Shown here in pieces: positions 38,916-48,433 of a DNA stretch of 64,000 bases. Each line of letters begins with the position of its first letter. The first letter of the stretch is position 1. The position numbers were made by a program, and so were the translations under genes. Under the pieces are notes generated by a model. That model made no database searches. It was not told the origin of the DNA and saw nothing but the letters and a program-made list of their open reading frames with translations. The DNA is from Pseudomonas sp. AN-1 (GTDB taxonomy: Bacteria > Pseudomonadota > Gammaproteobacteria > Pseudomonadales > Pseudomonadaceae): assembly GCF_034057115.1 (NCBI RefSeq), contig NZ_CP139195.1:2046001-2110000 (forward strand). The letters are read 5' to 3'.

Positions 38916-41132
38916 CTACCGGGCAGTCAGGCGCCAGGCGCGGTGGATCTTCGGGTTGCGGGCGAAGTCCGGATCGAGGGTCTGCGCGCTGATCTCCTCC
39001 ACCGCGTAGCGCTGCTCCAGGGCCGGATCGAGCTGGAACTTGCGGAAGTTGTTGGAGAAGTACAGCACCCCGCCCCTGGCCAGGCGCGCCATGGCCAGGT
39101 CGAGCAGGTGCACGTGGTCGCGCTGCACGTCGAACACGCCTTCCATGCGCTTGGAGTTGGAGAAGGTCGGCGGATCGATGAAGATCAGCTCGTATTCGCC
39201 GCGATCGGCCTCCAGCCACTCCATCACGTCGCCCTGCTCGAGGCGGTGCTTGTCGGAGAAGCCGTTGAGCGCCAGGTTACGCCGCGCCCAGTCGAGGTAG
39301 GTCTTCGACAGGTCGACGCTGGTGGTGCTGCGCGCGCCGCCCTTGGCCGCATGCACGGTGGCGGTCGCGGTGTAGCAGAACAGGTTGAGGAAGCGCTTGC
39401 CGGCGGCCTCCTTCTGGATGCGCAGGCGCAGCGGGCGGTGGTCGAGGAACAGCCCGGTGTCGAGGTAGTCGGTGAGGTTGACCAGCAGCTTGACGCCGCC
39501 CTCGCTCACCTCCATGAAGCGGCCCTGCTGATCCTGGCGCTCGTACTGCTTCTTGCCGGCCTGGCGCTCGCGGCGCTTGATCACCACCCGCGCCGGATCC
39601 ATGTCCAGCGCCTGGGGAATCGCCGCCAGGGCGTCGAGCAGGCGCGCCTGCGCCTTGTCCGGATCGATCGAGCGCGGCGGCGCGTACTCCTGCACGTGCA
39701 CCCAGTCGCGGTACAGGTCGACGGCCAGGGCGTACTCCGGCATGTCGGCGTCATACAGGCGGTAGCACTCGACATCGGCCTTGCGCGCCCACTTGCCGAG
39801 GGTCTTGAGGTTCTTCTGCAGGCGGTTGGCGAACATCTGCCCGCCTTCGGACAGCCGCGCCGGCTCGGTGCGCACCGCCGGCGGGCGCTCGACCAGTTGG
39901 CCGCCGATCATCCGCGCCTGGCTCGGCGCCGGCTGGGCCGACTCGTTGCGGCCGGTGACGAACTGCTCCGGCAGCACCTTGAACAGCAGCAGCTTGCACG
40001 GCAGCGCGCCGTTCCAGAAGGCGTACTGCTTGTGGCTGCGGATGCCCATGCGCTTGCCCAGCTCCGGGGCGCCGGTGAACACCGCCGCCTCCCAGTTCAG
40101 GCAGGACTGGCGCAGGCGCTCGCCGAGGTTCTGGTAGAGGTACAGCAGGCTGGCCTCGTCGCCGAGGCGCTCGCCGTAGGGCGGGTTGCACACCACCAGG
40201 CCGGTCTGGTTCTGGTCCGGGCGCGGTTCGAAGGTGGCCAGTTCGCCCTGGTAGATCTTCACCCACTCGGACAGGCCGGCACGCTCGATGTTGTTGCGCC
40301 CCGGCTGGATCAGCCGCGGGTCGGCCTCGTAGCCGCGGATCCACAGCGGCGGGCGGGCGAGGCCGGCGGCAGCGCGCGCCTCGGCCTCCTCGTGCAGCTT
40401 CTTCCAGATCGCCGGCACGTGGCCCAGCCAGTTGGAGAAGCCCCACTTCTCGCGCCTGAGGTTCGGCGCGATGTCGGCGGCCATCATCCCCGCCTCGACC
40501 AGGAAGGTGCCGACGCCGCACATCGGGTCGGCCAGTGCGCCGCCTTCGGCGGCGATGCGCGGCCAGCCGGCGCGGATCAGGATCGCCGCGGCGAGGTTTT
40601 CCTTGAGCGGCGCGGCGCCCTGCTGCAGGCGGTAGCCGCGCTGGTGCAGGCTGAAGCCGGACAGATCCAGCGACAGCACCAGCTCGCCGCGCTCCAGGCG
40701 CGCGTGGATACGCAGGTCGGGCTCGTACTTGTCCACCGACGGCCGCTGGCCGGACTGCGCGCGCAGGGCGTCGACGATGCCGTCCTTGACCTTGAGGGCG
40801 CCGAAGTGGGTGTTGTCGATGCCGGCGCCGCGGCCGGAGAATTCCACCGCCAGGCTGCCGGTGGGCAGCAGGTGCTCGCTCCAGTCGATGCCGCGCACCG
40901 CCTGGTAGAGCGTCTCGGCGCTGTCCACCGCAAAGCGGCCGAGCACCAGCAGCACGCGGTTGGCCAGACGCGACCACAGGCACAGGCGGTAGGCGGTTTC
41001 CAGGCTGCCCTGCCCCTGCACGGCGGCCACCTGGGCGCGGCCGTCTTGCAGGCCGAGCGCGGCGGCCTCCTCGAGGAGCAGGGTTTCCAGCCCCTTGGGA
41101 CTGGTGAGAACGAGCGGGTACAGATCGGACAT
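38916..41132 (-). CDS. rlmL: Bifunctional 23S rRNA methyltransferase RlmKL
   Basis: 738 aa, the fused form. A THUMP domain (about 45-155) leads to the RlmL methyltransferase (NPPYGERLGDEAS near 310; m2G2445) and a C-terminal RlmK domain (DPPTFSNSKRMEG near 640; m7G2069), each with a SAM-binding segment (DPMCGVGTFLVEA; FLNLFCYTATATVHAA). Start MSDLYPLVLTSPKGLE at 41132. Divergent from rmf; the two are often neighbours in pseudomonads. Confidence 0.96.
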   Translation of the reverse strand: MSDLYPLVLTSPKGLETLLLEEAAALGLQDGRAQVAAVQGQGSLETAYRLCLWSRLANRVLLVLGRFAVDSAETLYQAVRGIDWSEHLLPTGSLAVEFSGRGAGIDNTHFGALKVKDGIVDALRAQSGQRPSVDKYEPDLRIHARLERGELVLSLDLSGFSLHQRGYRLQQGAAPLKENLAAAILIRAGWPRIAAEGGALADPMCGVGTFLVEAGMMAADIAPNLRREKWGFSNWLGHVPAIWKKLHEEAEARAAAGLARPPLWIRGYEADPRLIQPGRNNIERAGLSEWVKIYQGELATFEPRPDQNQTGLVVCNPPYGERLGDEASLLYLYQNLGERLRQSCLNWEAAVFTGAPELGKRMGIRSHKQYAFWNGALPCKLLLFKVLPEQFVTGRNESAQPAPSQARMIGGQLVERPPAVRTEPARLSEGGQMFANRLQKNLKTLGKWARKADVECYRLYDADMPEYALAVDLYRDWVHVQEYAPPRSIDPDKAQARLLDALAAIPQALDMDPARVVIKRRERQAGKKQYERQDQQGRFMEVSEGGVKLLVNLTDYLDTGLFLDHRPLRLRIQKEAAGKRFLNLFCYTATATVHAAKGGARSTTSVDLSKTYLDWARRNLALNGFSDKHRLEQGDVMEWLEADRGEYELIFIDPPTFSNSKRMEGVFDVQRDHVHLLDLAMARLARGGVLYFSNNFRKFQLDPALEQRYAVEEISAQTLDPDFARNPKIHRAWRLTAR

Positions 41133-41514
41133 GCGGTATTCCAGGGGCAGAGCCCGTCATGGGGTGTGACGCAGGGTCGCGGATGACCCCTCGTCGGAAG
41201 GCGGGCGCCGCAGGCGGCCTCACCGTCGGGTATTCAGTATCGGCGCAACAGGGCTGCCCAGGCGAGCCAGCCCGTCTGCCACGGGGATATGTCCCCTCTC
41301 CAACGCAATGAAAGCATTAGGATTATTTTTTTATGACAAAACGATCATTCACAGAGTCCCGGACATTGCTTTAGAACTCAAGACAGATCCGCGGCCGCAA
41401 GCGCTGCGGGACACGCTCGCCACGCCGGCAGCGAGCAGCAGGTGGCAGAACCTCTGCCAGGCCTCCCGAGAGGCCAACGGGAACAGTACAGTCAACGACC
41501 GAGGGCAATACCCG
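41133..41514. other. Regulatory region between rlmKL and rmf
   Basis: 382 bp without a gene. The stretch 41308-41360 is unusually A/T-rich for this window (run of T at 41327-41333) and is a plausible rmf promoter/UP element; the region below it would be the rmf leader. The open frame running into rmf from 41308 has no family similarity and is not coding. Confidence 0.5.
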
Positions 41515-41730
41515 ATGAGAAGACTTAAGCGTGATCCGTTGGAACGAGCCTTTTTGCGCGGTTATCAGTATGGCGTCAGCGGCAAATCCCGCGACATGTG
41601 CCCCTTCACCCAACCTTCCGCACGCCAGGCCTGGCTCAACGGCTGGCGCGAGGGCCGGGTCGACAACTGGGAGGGCATGACCGGCACCGCCGGCGTCCAT
41701 CGTCTCAACCAGCTGAACGCCGTAGGCTGA
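41515..41730 (+). CDS. rmf: Ribosome modulation factor Rmf
   Basis: 71 aa: MRRLKRDPLERAFLRGYQYG with the conserved GVSGKSRDMCPF and RQAWLNGWREGR. It dimerises 70S ribosomes into inactive 100S particles in stationary phase or starvation. The ATG at 41515 lies after GAGGG. A terminator follows. Confidence 0.96.
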   Translation: MRRLKRDPLERAFLRGYQYGVSGKSRDMCPFTQPSARQAWLNGWREGRVDNWEGMTGTAGVHRLNQLNAVG

Positions 41731-41774
41731 GCCCACTCTTCACCTTCCGACCGGCTCTTCCATCCATCCACCAC

Positions 41775-41802
41775 AGGGCTCCCGCGGGAGCCCTGCCTGT
41801 TT
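41775..41802 (+). terminator. Terminator after rmf
   Basis: AGGGCTCCCGCGGGAGCCCT, a perfect inverted repeat of 10-base arms, followed by GCCTGTTT. It also lies just past the pyrD stop on the other strand. Confidence 0.75.
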
Positions 41803-41808
41803 CCGGCC

Positions 41809-42831
41809 TCAGGCCCTGCCGGCTGCGGCGATGGCATCCACCGCCGCGCGGATCAGCGCCGGCCCCTTGTAGATGAAGCCCGAATAGATCTGCACCAGGC
41901 TGGCGCCGGCGGCGATCTTTTCCGCCGCGTGCACACCCTCGGTGATCCCGCCGACGGCGATGATCGGCAGGCGTCCGCCCAGTTCGCCGGCCAAGACGCG
42001 CACCGTGTGGGTGCTCCGGTCGCGCACCGGCGCCCCGGACAGGCCGCCGGCCTCGTCGGCATGCGCCAGCCCCTCCACGCCCTCGCGGCTCAGGGTGGTG
42101 TTGGTGGCGATCACCGCATCCATGCCGGTCTCCAGCAGCGCACGGGCGACCAGCACGGTTTCCTCGTCGCTCATGTCCGGGGCGATCTTGATCGCCAGCG
42201 GCACGCGCCGGCCATGACGCACCGCCAGCTCCTCCTGACGCACGCGCAGGGCCTCGAGCAGCTGCTTGAGCGAGTCGCCGAACTGCAGGCTGCGCAGCCC
42301 GGGAGTGTTCGGCGAGCTGACGTTGACCGTCACGTAGCTGGCGTGGGCATAGACCTTGTCCAGGCAGATCAGGTAGTCGTCCACCGCGCGCTCGACTGGG
42401 GTGTCGAAGTTCTTGCCGATGTTGATGCCGAGGATGCCGCGGTACTTGGCCGCCTGCACCCGCGCCAGCAGGTGGTCGACGCCGAGGTTGTTGAAGCCCA
42501 TGCGGTTGATGATCGCCTCGGCCTGCGGCAGGCGGAACAGCCGCGGCTTGGGGTTGCCCGGCTGCGGGCGCGGGGTCACGGTGCCGATCTCGATGAAGCC
42601 GAAACCGAGCTGGGCGAAACCGTCGATGGCGTCGCCGTTCTTGTCCAGGCCGGCGGCCAGGCCGACCGGATTGGGGAACTCCAGGCCCATCACCGTCACC
42701 GGCAGGCGCGGCGTCTGGCACACCAGGCGGTTGAGGCCGAGGCGGCCGCCGGCGCCGATCAGGTCGATGGCCAGTTCGTGGGAGGTTTCCGGGGACAGCT
42801 TGAACAGCAGCTCGCGAGCCAGAGCGTACAT
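41809..42831 (-). CDS. pyrD: Dihydroorotate dehydrogenase, quinone-dependent
   Basis: 340 aa, class 2 enzyme. An N-terminal helical membrane-association segment ([20 protein letters not shown]) precedes the FMN barrel: [41 protein letters not shown], the catalytic Ser in [12 protein letters not shown], and IAVGGI. It oxidises dihydroorotate to orotate in pyrimidine synthesis at the inner membrane, passing electrons to ubiquinone. Confidence 0.97.
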   Translation of the reverse strand: MYALARELLFKLSPETSHELAIDLIGAGGRLGLNRLVCQTPRLPVTVMGLEFPNPVGLAAGLDKNGDAIDGFAQLGFGFIEIGTVTPRPQPGNPKPRLFRLPQAEAIINRMGFNNLGVDHLLARVQAAKYRGILGINIGKNFDTPVERAVDDYLICLDKVYAHASYVTVNVSSPNTPGLRSLQFGDSLKQLLEALRVRQEELAVRHGRRVPLAIKIAPDMSDEETVLVARALLETGMDAVIATNTTLSREGVEGLAHADEAGGLSGAPVRDRSTHTVRVLAGELGGRLPIIAVGGITEGVHAAEKIAAGASLVQIYSGFIYKGPALIRAAVDAIAAAGRA

Positions 42832-43060
42832 GGGCAGGGGTCATCAGGAGGCCAGAAGGGCGCAGATTATAGCCCAGTGACCGCCGGGCGGCGAAGCCGC
42901 CGCCGGCAATCCGCCGCTCCAGAGCGGCCTGGCAACAGAACGCCAGCATTCTTTTGACGGCCGAAGTCGGGTAGTCTTGGCTTCTGTTAGGCCTTGGGGC
43001 AAGGTCCGTGCGGCATACTCCCCCGCCTATAATCCATCTGTGTGCAGGAAGCATTCGGGC

Positions 43061-43933
43061 ATGACCATGCCACCCATCACACTGACCGAGCGTCTCGCGG
43101 CCCTGCTCCAGCGTCTGGGGCTGGGCGGGCGCGGCAGCCAGCAGCTGCGCGAGCAGGCGGCGCGTCTGCGCCTGCCCTTCGCTCCCCTGCCGGAGGTGCC
43201 GGACAGCATCTGGTGGCAGGACGGCCCGCCGCTGCAGCGCCTGGCCGACCTGCCGCGCGGCGCCCTGTCCGGTCCGGTGCAGGAAGACAAGGCGGCCGCC
43301 CATGGCGCGCTGCGCGCGCTGATCCGGGTCGAGGAACGGCAGATCGGCGAGTTCGACCTGCGCTGGATCGACGGTCTCGGCGGCGCCCCGGAGTCGGGCT
43401 GGCGCTTCAACCGCTTCGAGGACTACGCCGCCTCGTCCGCCTGCCGCAGCATCCGCCTGATCAGCTACAAGGATTTCAGCCGCACCCTGGCCCAGGCCCT
43501 GCCGCACCATGCCAGCGGCGAGACCCTCTACCTGCGCCAGGCCAGCTGGCGCGGCGAGCGCTACTTCTGGAGCGGCGAACAGGCCGCGCCGGCCTTCGCC
43601 TGTGCGGTGGCCTACGCCCGCCGCCGCGGCCTGACCATCCAGCTGCCGGCGCTGCTCAGCGAATATCGCCTGAGCCGCAGCGGCCTCGACCAGCTGGATG
43701 CCGGCTACCATGTACTGGCCATGCCGGCCGCGGCCTGGAGCGACGCGCGCTTCATGCGCCTGCTGCTCACCGGCATGCCCTACGCCCGCCTCAACCTGCT
43801 GCGCGACAGCGGCGGCCCGGAGTTCCTCCTCCTGCCGCGCAGCCAGGCCGACGCCGACGCCCTCGGCGAGGGCCTGCGCCTGGCCGGCGCCGCCGACGTC
43901 AGCGCCTGGCTGCGCACGCTGCTGGCGATCTGA
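43061..43933 (+). CDS. Conserved pseudomonad protein (DUF6685-like)
   Basis: 290 aa, soluble, starting MTMPPITLTERLAALLQRLG. I recognise it only as the conserved unknown gene often found beside pyrD in pseudomonads. It contains Trp-rich segments (PDSIWWQDGPP, GWRFNRFEDYAAS) and an Arg/Ser-rich central part (SSACRSIRLISYKDFSRTL) but no catalytic motif I can name. The ATG at 43061 has AGGAA 9 bases upstream; the earlier in-frame start at 42977 adds unconserved residues. Confidence 0.72.
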   Translation: MTMPPITLTERLAALLQRLGLGGRGSQQLREQAARLRLPFAPLPEVPDSIWWQDGPPLQRLADLPRGALSGPVQEDKAAAHGALRALIRVEERQIGEFDLRWIDGLGGAPESGWRFNRFEDYAASSACRSIRLISYKDFSRTLAQALPHHASGETLYLRQASWRGERYFWSGEQAAPAFACAVAYARRRGLTIQLPALLSEYRLSRSGLDQLDAGYHVLAMPAAAWSDARFMRLLLTGMPYARLNLLRDSGGPEFLLLPRSQADADALGEGLRLAGAADVSAWLRTLLAI

Positions 43934-43939
43934 ACGGCG

Positions 43940-46900
43940 TCAGGCCGGCACCCCATCGCGCTCGCGGGCCAGCCGCGCTCCCGCCTGGGCGGCGGGCAGC
44001 GGGCGGCCGCACAGGTAGCCCTGCACCGCATCGCAGCCGAGCGCACGCAGCAGCTCCAGCTGGCTGGCAGTCTCCACGCCCTCGGCGACCACCTGCAGGT
44101 CCAGGCCCTGGCCCATGGCAATCACGGTGGCGACTATCTTGTCGGCGCGTGCGTCCTGACCCAGGCCGTCGATGAAGCTCTTGTCGATCTTCAGCTTGTC
44201 GATGGGGAAACGGCTGAGATAGGCCAGCGACGAGTAGCCGGTGCCGAAGTCGTCCACCGCCAGGTGCACGCCCAGGGCCTTGAGCTCGGCCAGACGCACC
44301 TGGGTCTCCAGGTTCTGCGCCATCAGCGCGCCTTCGGTGATCTCCAGCTCGAGCAGCGCGCCGGGCAGGCCGCTGTCCTCCAGCGCGCGGCGCACCAGCT
44401 CGACCACGTCCAGATGCTGGAACTGGCGCGGCGACAGGTTGACGCTGACCGGCACCGCCGGCAGGCCCGCCTCGCCCCAGCGCACGGCCTGGCGACAGGC
44501 CTCGTGCATCACCCACTCGCCGAGGGCGAGGATCAGCCCGGTCTCCTCGAGCAGCGGGATGAACACCGCCGGCGACACCGGCTCGCCCTGGATCGGGCAC
44601 CAGCGCACCAGCGCCTCGAAGCCGAGGATGCGGCCGCTGGCGATGTCCACCTGCGGCTGATAGTAGAGCTGGAACTCCTGGGCGGTGATCGCCCGATGCA
44701 GGCGGCTTTCCAGGGCCTGACGATTCTCCGCGGCGCGGGTCAGCTCCTCGGTGTGGAACTGGTAGTTGTTGCGGCCGTTTTCCTTGGCCTGGTACATGGC
44801 CACGTCGGCGCAGCGGATCAGCTCGGACATTTCCAGGCCGTCGTCGGGGTACAGGCTGATGCCGATGCTGGCGCCGACGAACAGCTCGTGACCGCTGCCG
44901 ACGCGGAACGGCTGCTGCAGAAGGTCGATCAGGTCCTGGGCGACCAGCGCCGCCTCCTCGGGGTGATGGATGCCCTCGAGGACCAGCAGGAACTCGTCGC
45001 CGCCCAGACGGGCGAACATGTCCTCGGCGCGGATGCGCTGGCGCAGGCGCCCGGCGATCAGTACCAGCAGCTCGTCGCCGACGCCGTGGCCGAGGCTGTC
45101 GTTGACCCGCTTGAAGCCGTCGAGATCGAGGAACAGCACCGCCACCTTGCAGTGCAGGCGGCGTGCCCGCTCGATGGCGCCGTTGAGGTGCGACTGCACG
45201 AGGATGCGGTTGGGCAGCTCGGTGAGCGGGTCGTAGTGGGCCAGGCGCTCGAGCTGCGCCTCGGACTCCTTGAGCTGGGAGATGTCGCTGAACACCGCCA
45301 CATAGTTGGTCAGCTTGCCCTTGTCGTCGCGCACCGCGCTGATGCTGTGCCACTGCGGGAACACCTCGCCGGACTTGCGGCGGTTCCACACCTCGCCCTG
45401 CCAGTGGCCCTCATCGAGCAGGGCGGTCCACATGCTCTGGTAGAACTCCTTGCTCTGCCGGCCGGAGCTGACCATGCTCGGGTTGCGACCGAGCACCTCG
45501 TGCTCCTCGTAGCCGGTGATGTCGCAGAAGGCACGGTTGACCGCGATGATCTTCGGCGTGGTATCGGTGATCACCACCCCCTCGCGGGCGTTGGTGAACA
45601 CCGCGGCGGCATGGCGCAGTTTCTCGTCCGCCGCCTTGCGCGCCGAGATGTCCAGCAGCAGGCTCTCCAGGCACAGCGGTTCGCCCGCCGCATCGCGGTG
45701 CACGCGGGTATAGTCCTCGATCCAGATGTAGCCGCCGACGCCGGTGCGGATGCGGTATTCGAGGACGAATTCCGGGCGCGCCTCGTCGATGCTGCGCTGC
45801 ACCTCGGCCAGCACCAGCGGCAGGTCGTCCGCATGGATCAGGGTGGTGAACCAGCGCTGGCCGTCGAGCAGGCTGGACGCCGAATAGCCCCAGCGCTCGA
45901 CGTTGCTGGACACGAACTGCACCGGCCAGCCGGTCTGCGCCTTGCGCCGCAGCATCACCATCGGGCTGGCGACCACCGCATCCACCACCGCCTGCACCGT
46001 CTCGCGGTCCTTGTAGCGCTGGGTGACGTCGAGCAGGGTGCCGATGATCGCCGGCAGGCCGTCCAGTTCGATGCGGGTGCCGAAGGCCTCGGCCATGAAC
46101 TCGCGACCGTCGCGGGTCAGCGCGCGAAACTCATAGTGGGCCGAAACCAGCTCGCCGCGTTCGCGCCGGTCGAGCATGTCGCGCACCCGCGGCCGGTCGG
46201 CCTCGCAGACCAGGTCCAGCAGCGAGCGCGCCACCAGCTCCTGCGGCTGGTAGCCGAACCATTCGGCCAGACGCGGGTTGGCGTACTCGAAGTGGCCGTC
46301 GCGCAGCACGTAGACACCGACCAGCGACTGCTCGACCAGTCCGCGGAAACGCGCCTCGTTGGCCTGCAGCTCGCTGCCGGCATCCAGCTCGGACTGGATG
46401 TCGAAGGCGCTGCCCAGGTAGCCGTTGAACTGGCCATCGCGTCCCATCAGCGGCTCGCCATGCAGCTGCACCCAGTGGTAGCGCCCGGTCCGCGCGCGCA
46501 GGCGCAGGCGCACGGCGAAGTCCACCCCGCAGCCGGTGCCGCCCTCGGTCAGCAGCGGCTCGAGCAGGCGGCGATCATCGGGATGCAGCGCCTGCCACCA
46601 GCCCTCGCCCTGGCTGTCCTCGTCGCCCATCCCGGTGAGCTGCATCCAGGCGGCGTTGACGTAGACGCAGCGCTGCTGGCGGTCGACCTGCCACACCGGG
46701 CTAGGAATGCAGTTGAGCAGGTATTCGTTGTAGTCGCGGGCGCTGATCACCCGCTGCATCAGGGCACCGAACTCGGCGGCCAGCTGGCCGACCTCGTCGC
46801 CGCCGAGCACCGGCAGGCTGTCGATGCGCCCGGTGCTGAGCCGGCGCACGTCGTCCAGCAGCTCCTCGATGCGATCGGTGAGCAGGCGCTTGAGCAGCCA

Positions 46901-47470
46901 GGCCAGCAGCAGGGCCAGAAGCAGCAGCGGCACCAGCAGCATGAGCAGCTGCTGGCCGGTGCGCACCCAGGCCTTGTCGCGCAGCGTATCGGTACGCATG
47001 ACCAGCACCACCATGCCCCCGCCGGGTACGCTCGCCTCCTCGCCCAGCGGATAGCCGCCCAGCAGCAGTTCGTCGCCCTCCAGCCAGTGCAGGTGCTGAC
47101 GCTCCCAGCGCTCGGGATCCGCCAGCAGGTGTTCGACGGCCGGCATGTTCAGCGGCATGCGCGACGCCCCCTGGGGCAGGCTCAGGGCGCGCAGGCGACC
47201 GCTGCCATCGAGCACGGCCGCGTAGACCAGGGCCGGATGGCTGAGATGTTCGCTGAACAGGTGTCCGAGGCGCTCGGCGCTGGCGGATCCGTTCTGCACC
47301 AGGCCGCTGGCGATGAAGTGACCGATGAAGTCGGTGGTGGTTTCCAGCTCGCCCATCGTCTCCTGCAGCGAGTGGCGATAGACCGAGAGTACCTGATAGG
47401 CGGAGACCAGCAGTCCGAAGCAGAGAAAGGCGCTCAGCAACAAGGCACGCAGGGTGAACAGGCGACTCAT
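43940..47470 (-). CDS. Multi-PAS GGDEF-EAL membrane signalling protein
   Basis: 1176 aa. An N-terminal helix (about 10-28) and a second (about 174-193) bracket a periplasmic sensor; a HAMP-like linker follows. Four or so PAS/PAC repeats (about 255-740; e.g. GRNPSMVSSGRQSKEFYQSM) lead to a GGDEF domain with intact RLGGDEFLL (about 830) and an EAL domain with FEALVRW, EITEGAL, DDFGTGYSS, KLKIDKSFI and AEGVETASQL. Both catalytic motifs look intact, so it may make and break c-di-GMP. It begins at 47470 and ends 6 bp from the unknown gene at 43061-43933. Confidence 0.92.
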   Translation of the reverse strand: MSRLFTLRALLLSAFLCFGLLVSAYQVLSVYRHSLQETMGELETTTDFIGHFIASGLVQNGSASAERLGHLFSEHLSHPALVYAAVLDGSGRLRALSLPQGASRMPLNMPAVEHLLADPERWERQHLHWLEGDELLLGGYPLGEEASVPGGGMVVLVMRTDTLRDKAWVRTGQQLLMLLVPLLLLALLLAWLLKRLLTDRIEELLDDVRRLSTGRIDSLPVLGGDEVGQLAAEFGALMQRVISARDYNEYLLNCIPSPVWQVDRQQRCVYVNAAWMQLTGMGDEDSQGEGWWQALHPDDRRLLEPLLTEGGTGCGVDFAVRLRLRARTGRYHWVQLHGEPLMGRDGQFNGYLGSAFDIQSELDAGSELQANEARFRGLVEQSLVGVYVLRDGHFEYANPRLAEWFGYQPQELVARSLLDLVCEADRPRVRDMLDRRERGELVSAHYEFRALTRDGREFMAEAFGTRIELDGLPAIIGTLLDVTQRYKDRETVQAVVDAVVASPMVMLRRKAQTGWPVQFVSSNVERWGYSASSLLDGQRWFTTLIHADDLPLVLAEVQRSIDEARPEFVLEYRIRTGVGGYIWIEDYTRVHRDAAGEPLCLESLLLDISARKAADEKLRHAAAVFTNAREGVVITDTTPKIIAVNRAFCDITGYEEHEVLGRNPSMVSSGRQSKEFYQSMWTALLDEGHWQGEVWNRRKSGEVFPQWHSISAVRDDKGKLTNYVAVFSDISQLKESEAQLERLAHYDPLTELPNRILVQSHLNGAIERARRLHCKVAVLFLDLDGFKRVNDSLGHGVGDELLVLIAGRLRQRIRAEDMFARLGGDEFLLVLEGIHHPEEAALVAQDLIDLLQQPFRVGSGHELFVGASIGISLYPDDGLEMSELIRCADVAMYQAKENGRNNYQFHTEELTRAAENRQALESRLHRAITAQEFQLYYQPQVDIASGRILGFEALVRWCPIQGEPVSPAVFIPLLEETGLILALGEWVMHEACRQAVRWGEAGLPAVPVSVNLSPRQFQHLDVVELVRRALEDSGLPGALLELEITEGALMAQNLETQVRLAELKALGVHLAVDDFGTGYSSLAYLSRFPIDKLKIDKSFIDGLGQDARADKIVATVIAMGQGLDLQVVAEGVETASQLELLRALGCDAVQGYLCGRPLPAAQAGARLARERDGVPA

Positions 47471-47686
47471 GCGCGATCTCTCCAGGGCGGGACTCTGTCA
47501 CGAAAGCGGCGGAACCTCCCGGTGGGCAGGACGAGGCGCGCCCGCAGTACAGCTGCCGCAGGGATGGGTGCAGGGTTTCTCGCTTGTTGCCCGACCGCTC
47601 CCAACGGCACACTTTGCATGCACCCGCGGCAGAAAAGCAAAAGGGTTACTCGCAAAAACGTAACCCGTTGATATGTATCAAGATTC

Positions 47687-47763
47687 TGGTGCGCGAGGGG
47701 GGATTCGAACCCCCGACCTACCGCTTAGGAGGCGGTTGCTCTATCCAGCTGAGCTACAGGCGC
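47687..47763 (-). tRNA. tRNA-Arg (anticodon CCT)
   Basis: 77 nt including encoded CCA. D stem GCTC/GAGC, anticodon stem ACCGC/GCGGT around CTCCTAA, T stem GGGGG/CCCCC. The acceptor stem GCGCCTG/CTCGCGC has non-pairing bases at positions 5-68 (C-C) and 6-67 (U-U), unlike a normal stem. It may still function, but this is unusual. Confidence 0.88.
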
Positions 47764-48049
47764 TAATGGCCGGCGATGTTAAACGAGGCGCGGCGACTTG
47801 TCATGCCCGAAAGCCAAATCCGCCGCCCGGCAATGCCCAACCAATCGCAATTCCGCCACCACCGACTGGCCAGCCCCGGCTCCAGCGGTCACACTGCCCC
47901 TCCCTCCCCGCCGCATGCGCGGGGCGCGACTATGGATGGAAACGGTGCCGGCGCGGGCAACTGATGAACGGAAGCAACCGGGCATGGTCATATCACTGCT
48001 ACCTGCACATTCCCATCTGCGATCACCTGATAACGCGGTTAGACAGCCC

Positions 48050-48358
48050 ATGAAACAGAGCCTCCCCTCCCGCTCCAGTCGGAGCGCCGACAAGTTTGTC
48101 GTCCGCCTGCCGGAGGGCATGCGTGCCCGCATCGCCGAAGTGGCCCGCCACTACCACCGCAGCATGAACTCCGAGATCATCGCGCGCCTGGAAAAGACCC
48201 TGCTCGCCGAGGGCAGCCTGCCCAGCGCCGGCAGCAGCGCCGCTGCCTCCGGCGAACTGCCCCCGCACGAGCATCAGCTGCTGCAGCGCTTCCGCCAGTT
48301 GCCGCAACCGCAGCAGAGCGCGCTGATCGCCCTGCTCAACAGCGCGGCGAACAACTGA
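48050..48358 (+). CDS. amrZ: AmrZ/AlgZ-like Arc-family transcription factor
   Basis: 102 aa. A ribbon-helix-helix domain (about 12-60) with [20 protein letters not shown] and [17 protein letters not shown] is almost that of pseudomonad AmrZ (alginate, motility and c-di-GMP regulator). The C-terminal helical region ([14 protein letters not shown]-like) is the tetramerisation part. The ATG at 48050 has little ribosome site. The 286 bp between it and the tRNA-Arg hold no supported gene. Confidence 0.9.
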   Translation: MKQSLPSRSSRSADKFVVRLPEGMRARIAEVARHYHRSMNSEIIARLEKTLLAEGSLPSAGSSAAASGELPPHEHQLLQRFRQLPQPQQSALIALLNSAANN

Positions 48359-48369
48359 CCCATCGAACG

Positions 48370-48407
48370 CACAAGGGCCGCCAGGCGTCTGCCGGGCGGC
48401 CCTTGTG
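48370..48407 (+). terminator. Possible terminator hairpin between amrZ and mgtE
   Basis: ACAAGGGCCGCC and GGCGGCCCTTGT are perfect arms over a 12-base loop in the convergent spacer. There is no clear T-run, so efficiency is uncertain. Confidence 0.6.
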
Positions 48408-48433
48408 GCGGCACGAGCGGCGCGCCCCACCCG

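Noticed and set aside
41308-41514. 69-codon extension upstream of Rmf
   Set aside because: Rmf is a 71-residue protein and the extension has A/T-rich promoter-like sequence with no similarity.
44264-47671. A 1135-codon open frame on the plus strand
   Set aside because: Antisense to the PAS-GGDEF-EAL gene, without domains; its residues mirror the wobble bias of the real gene.
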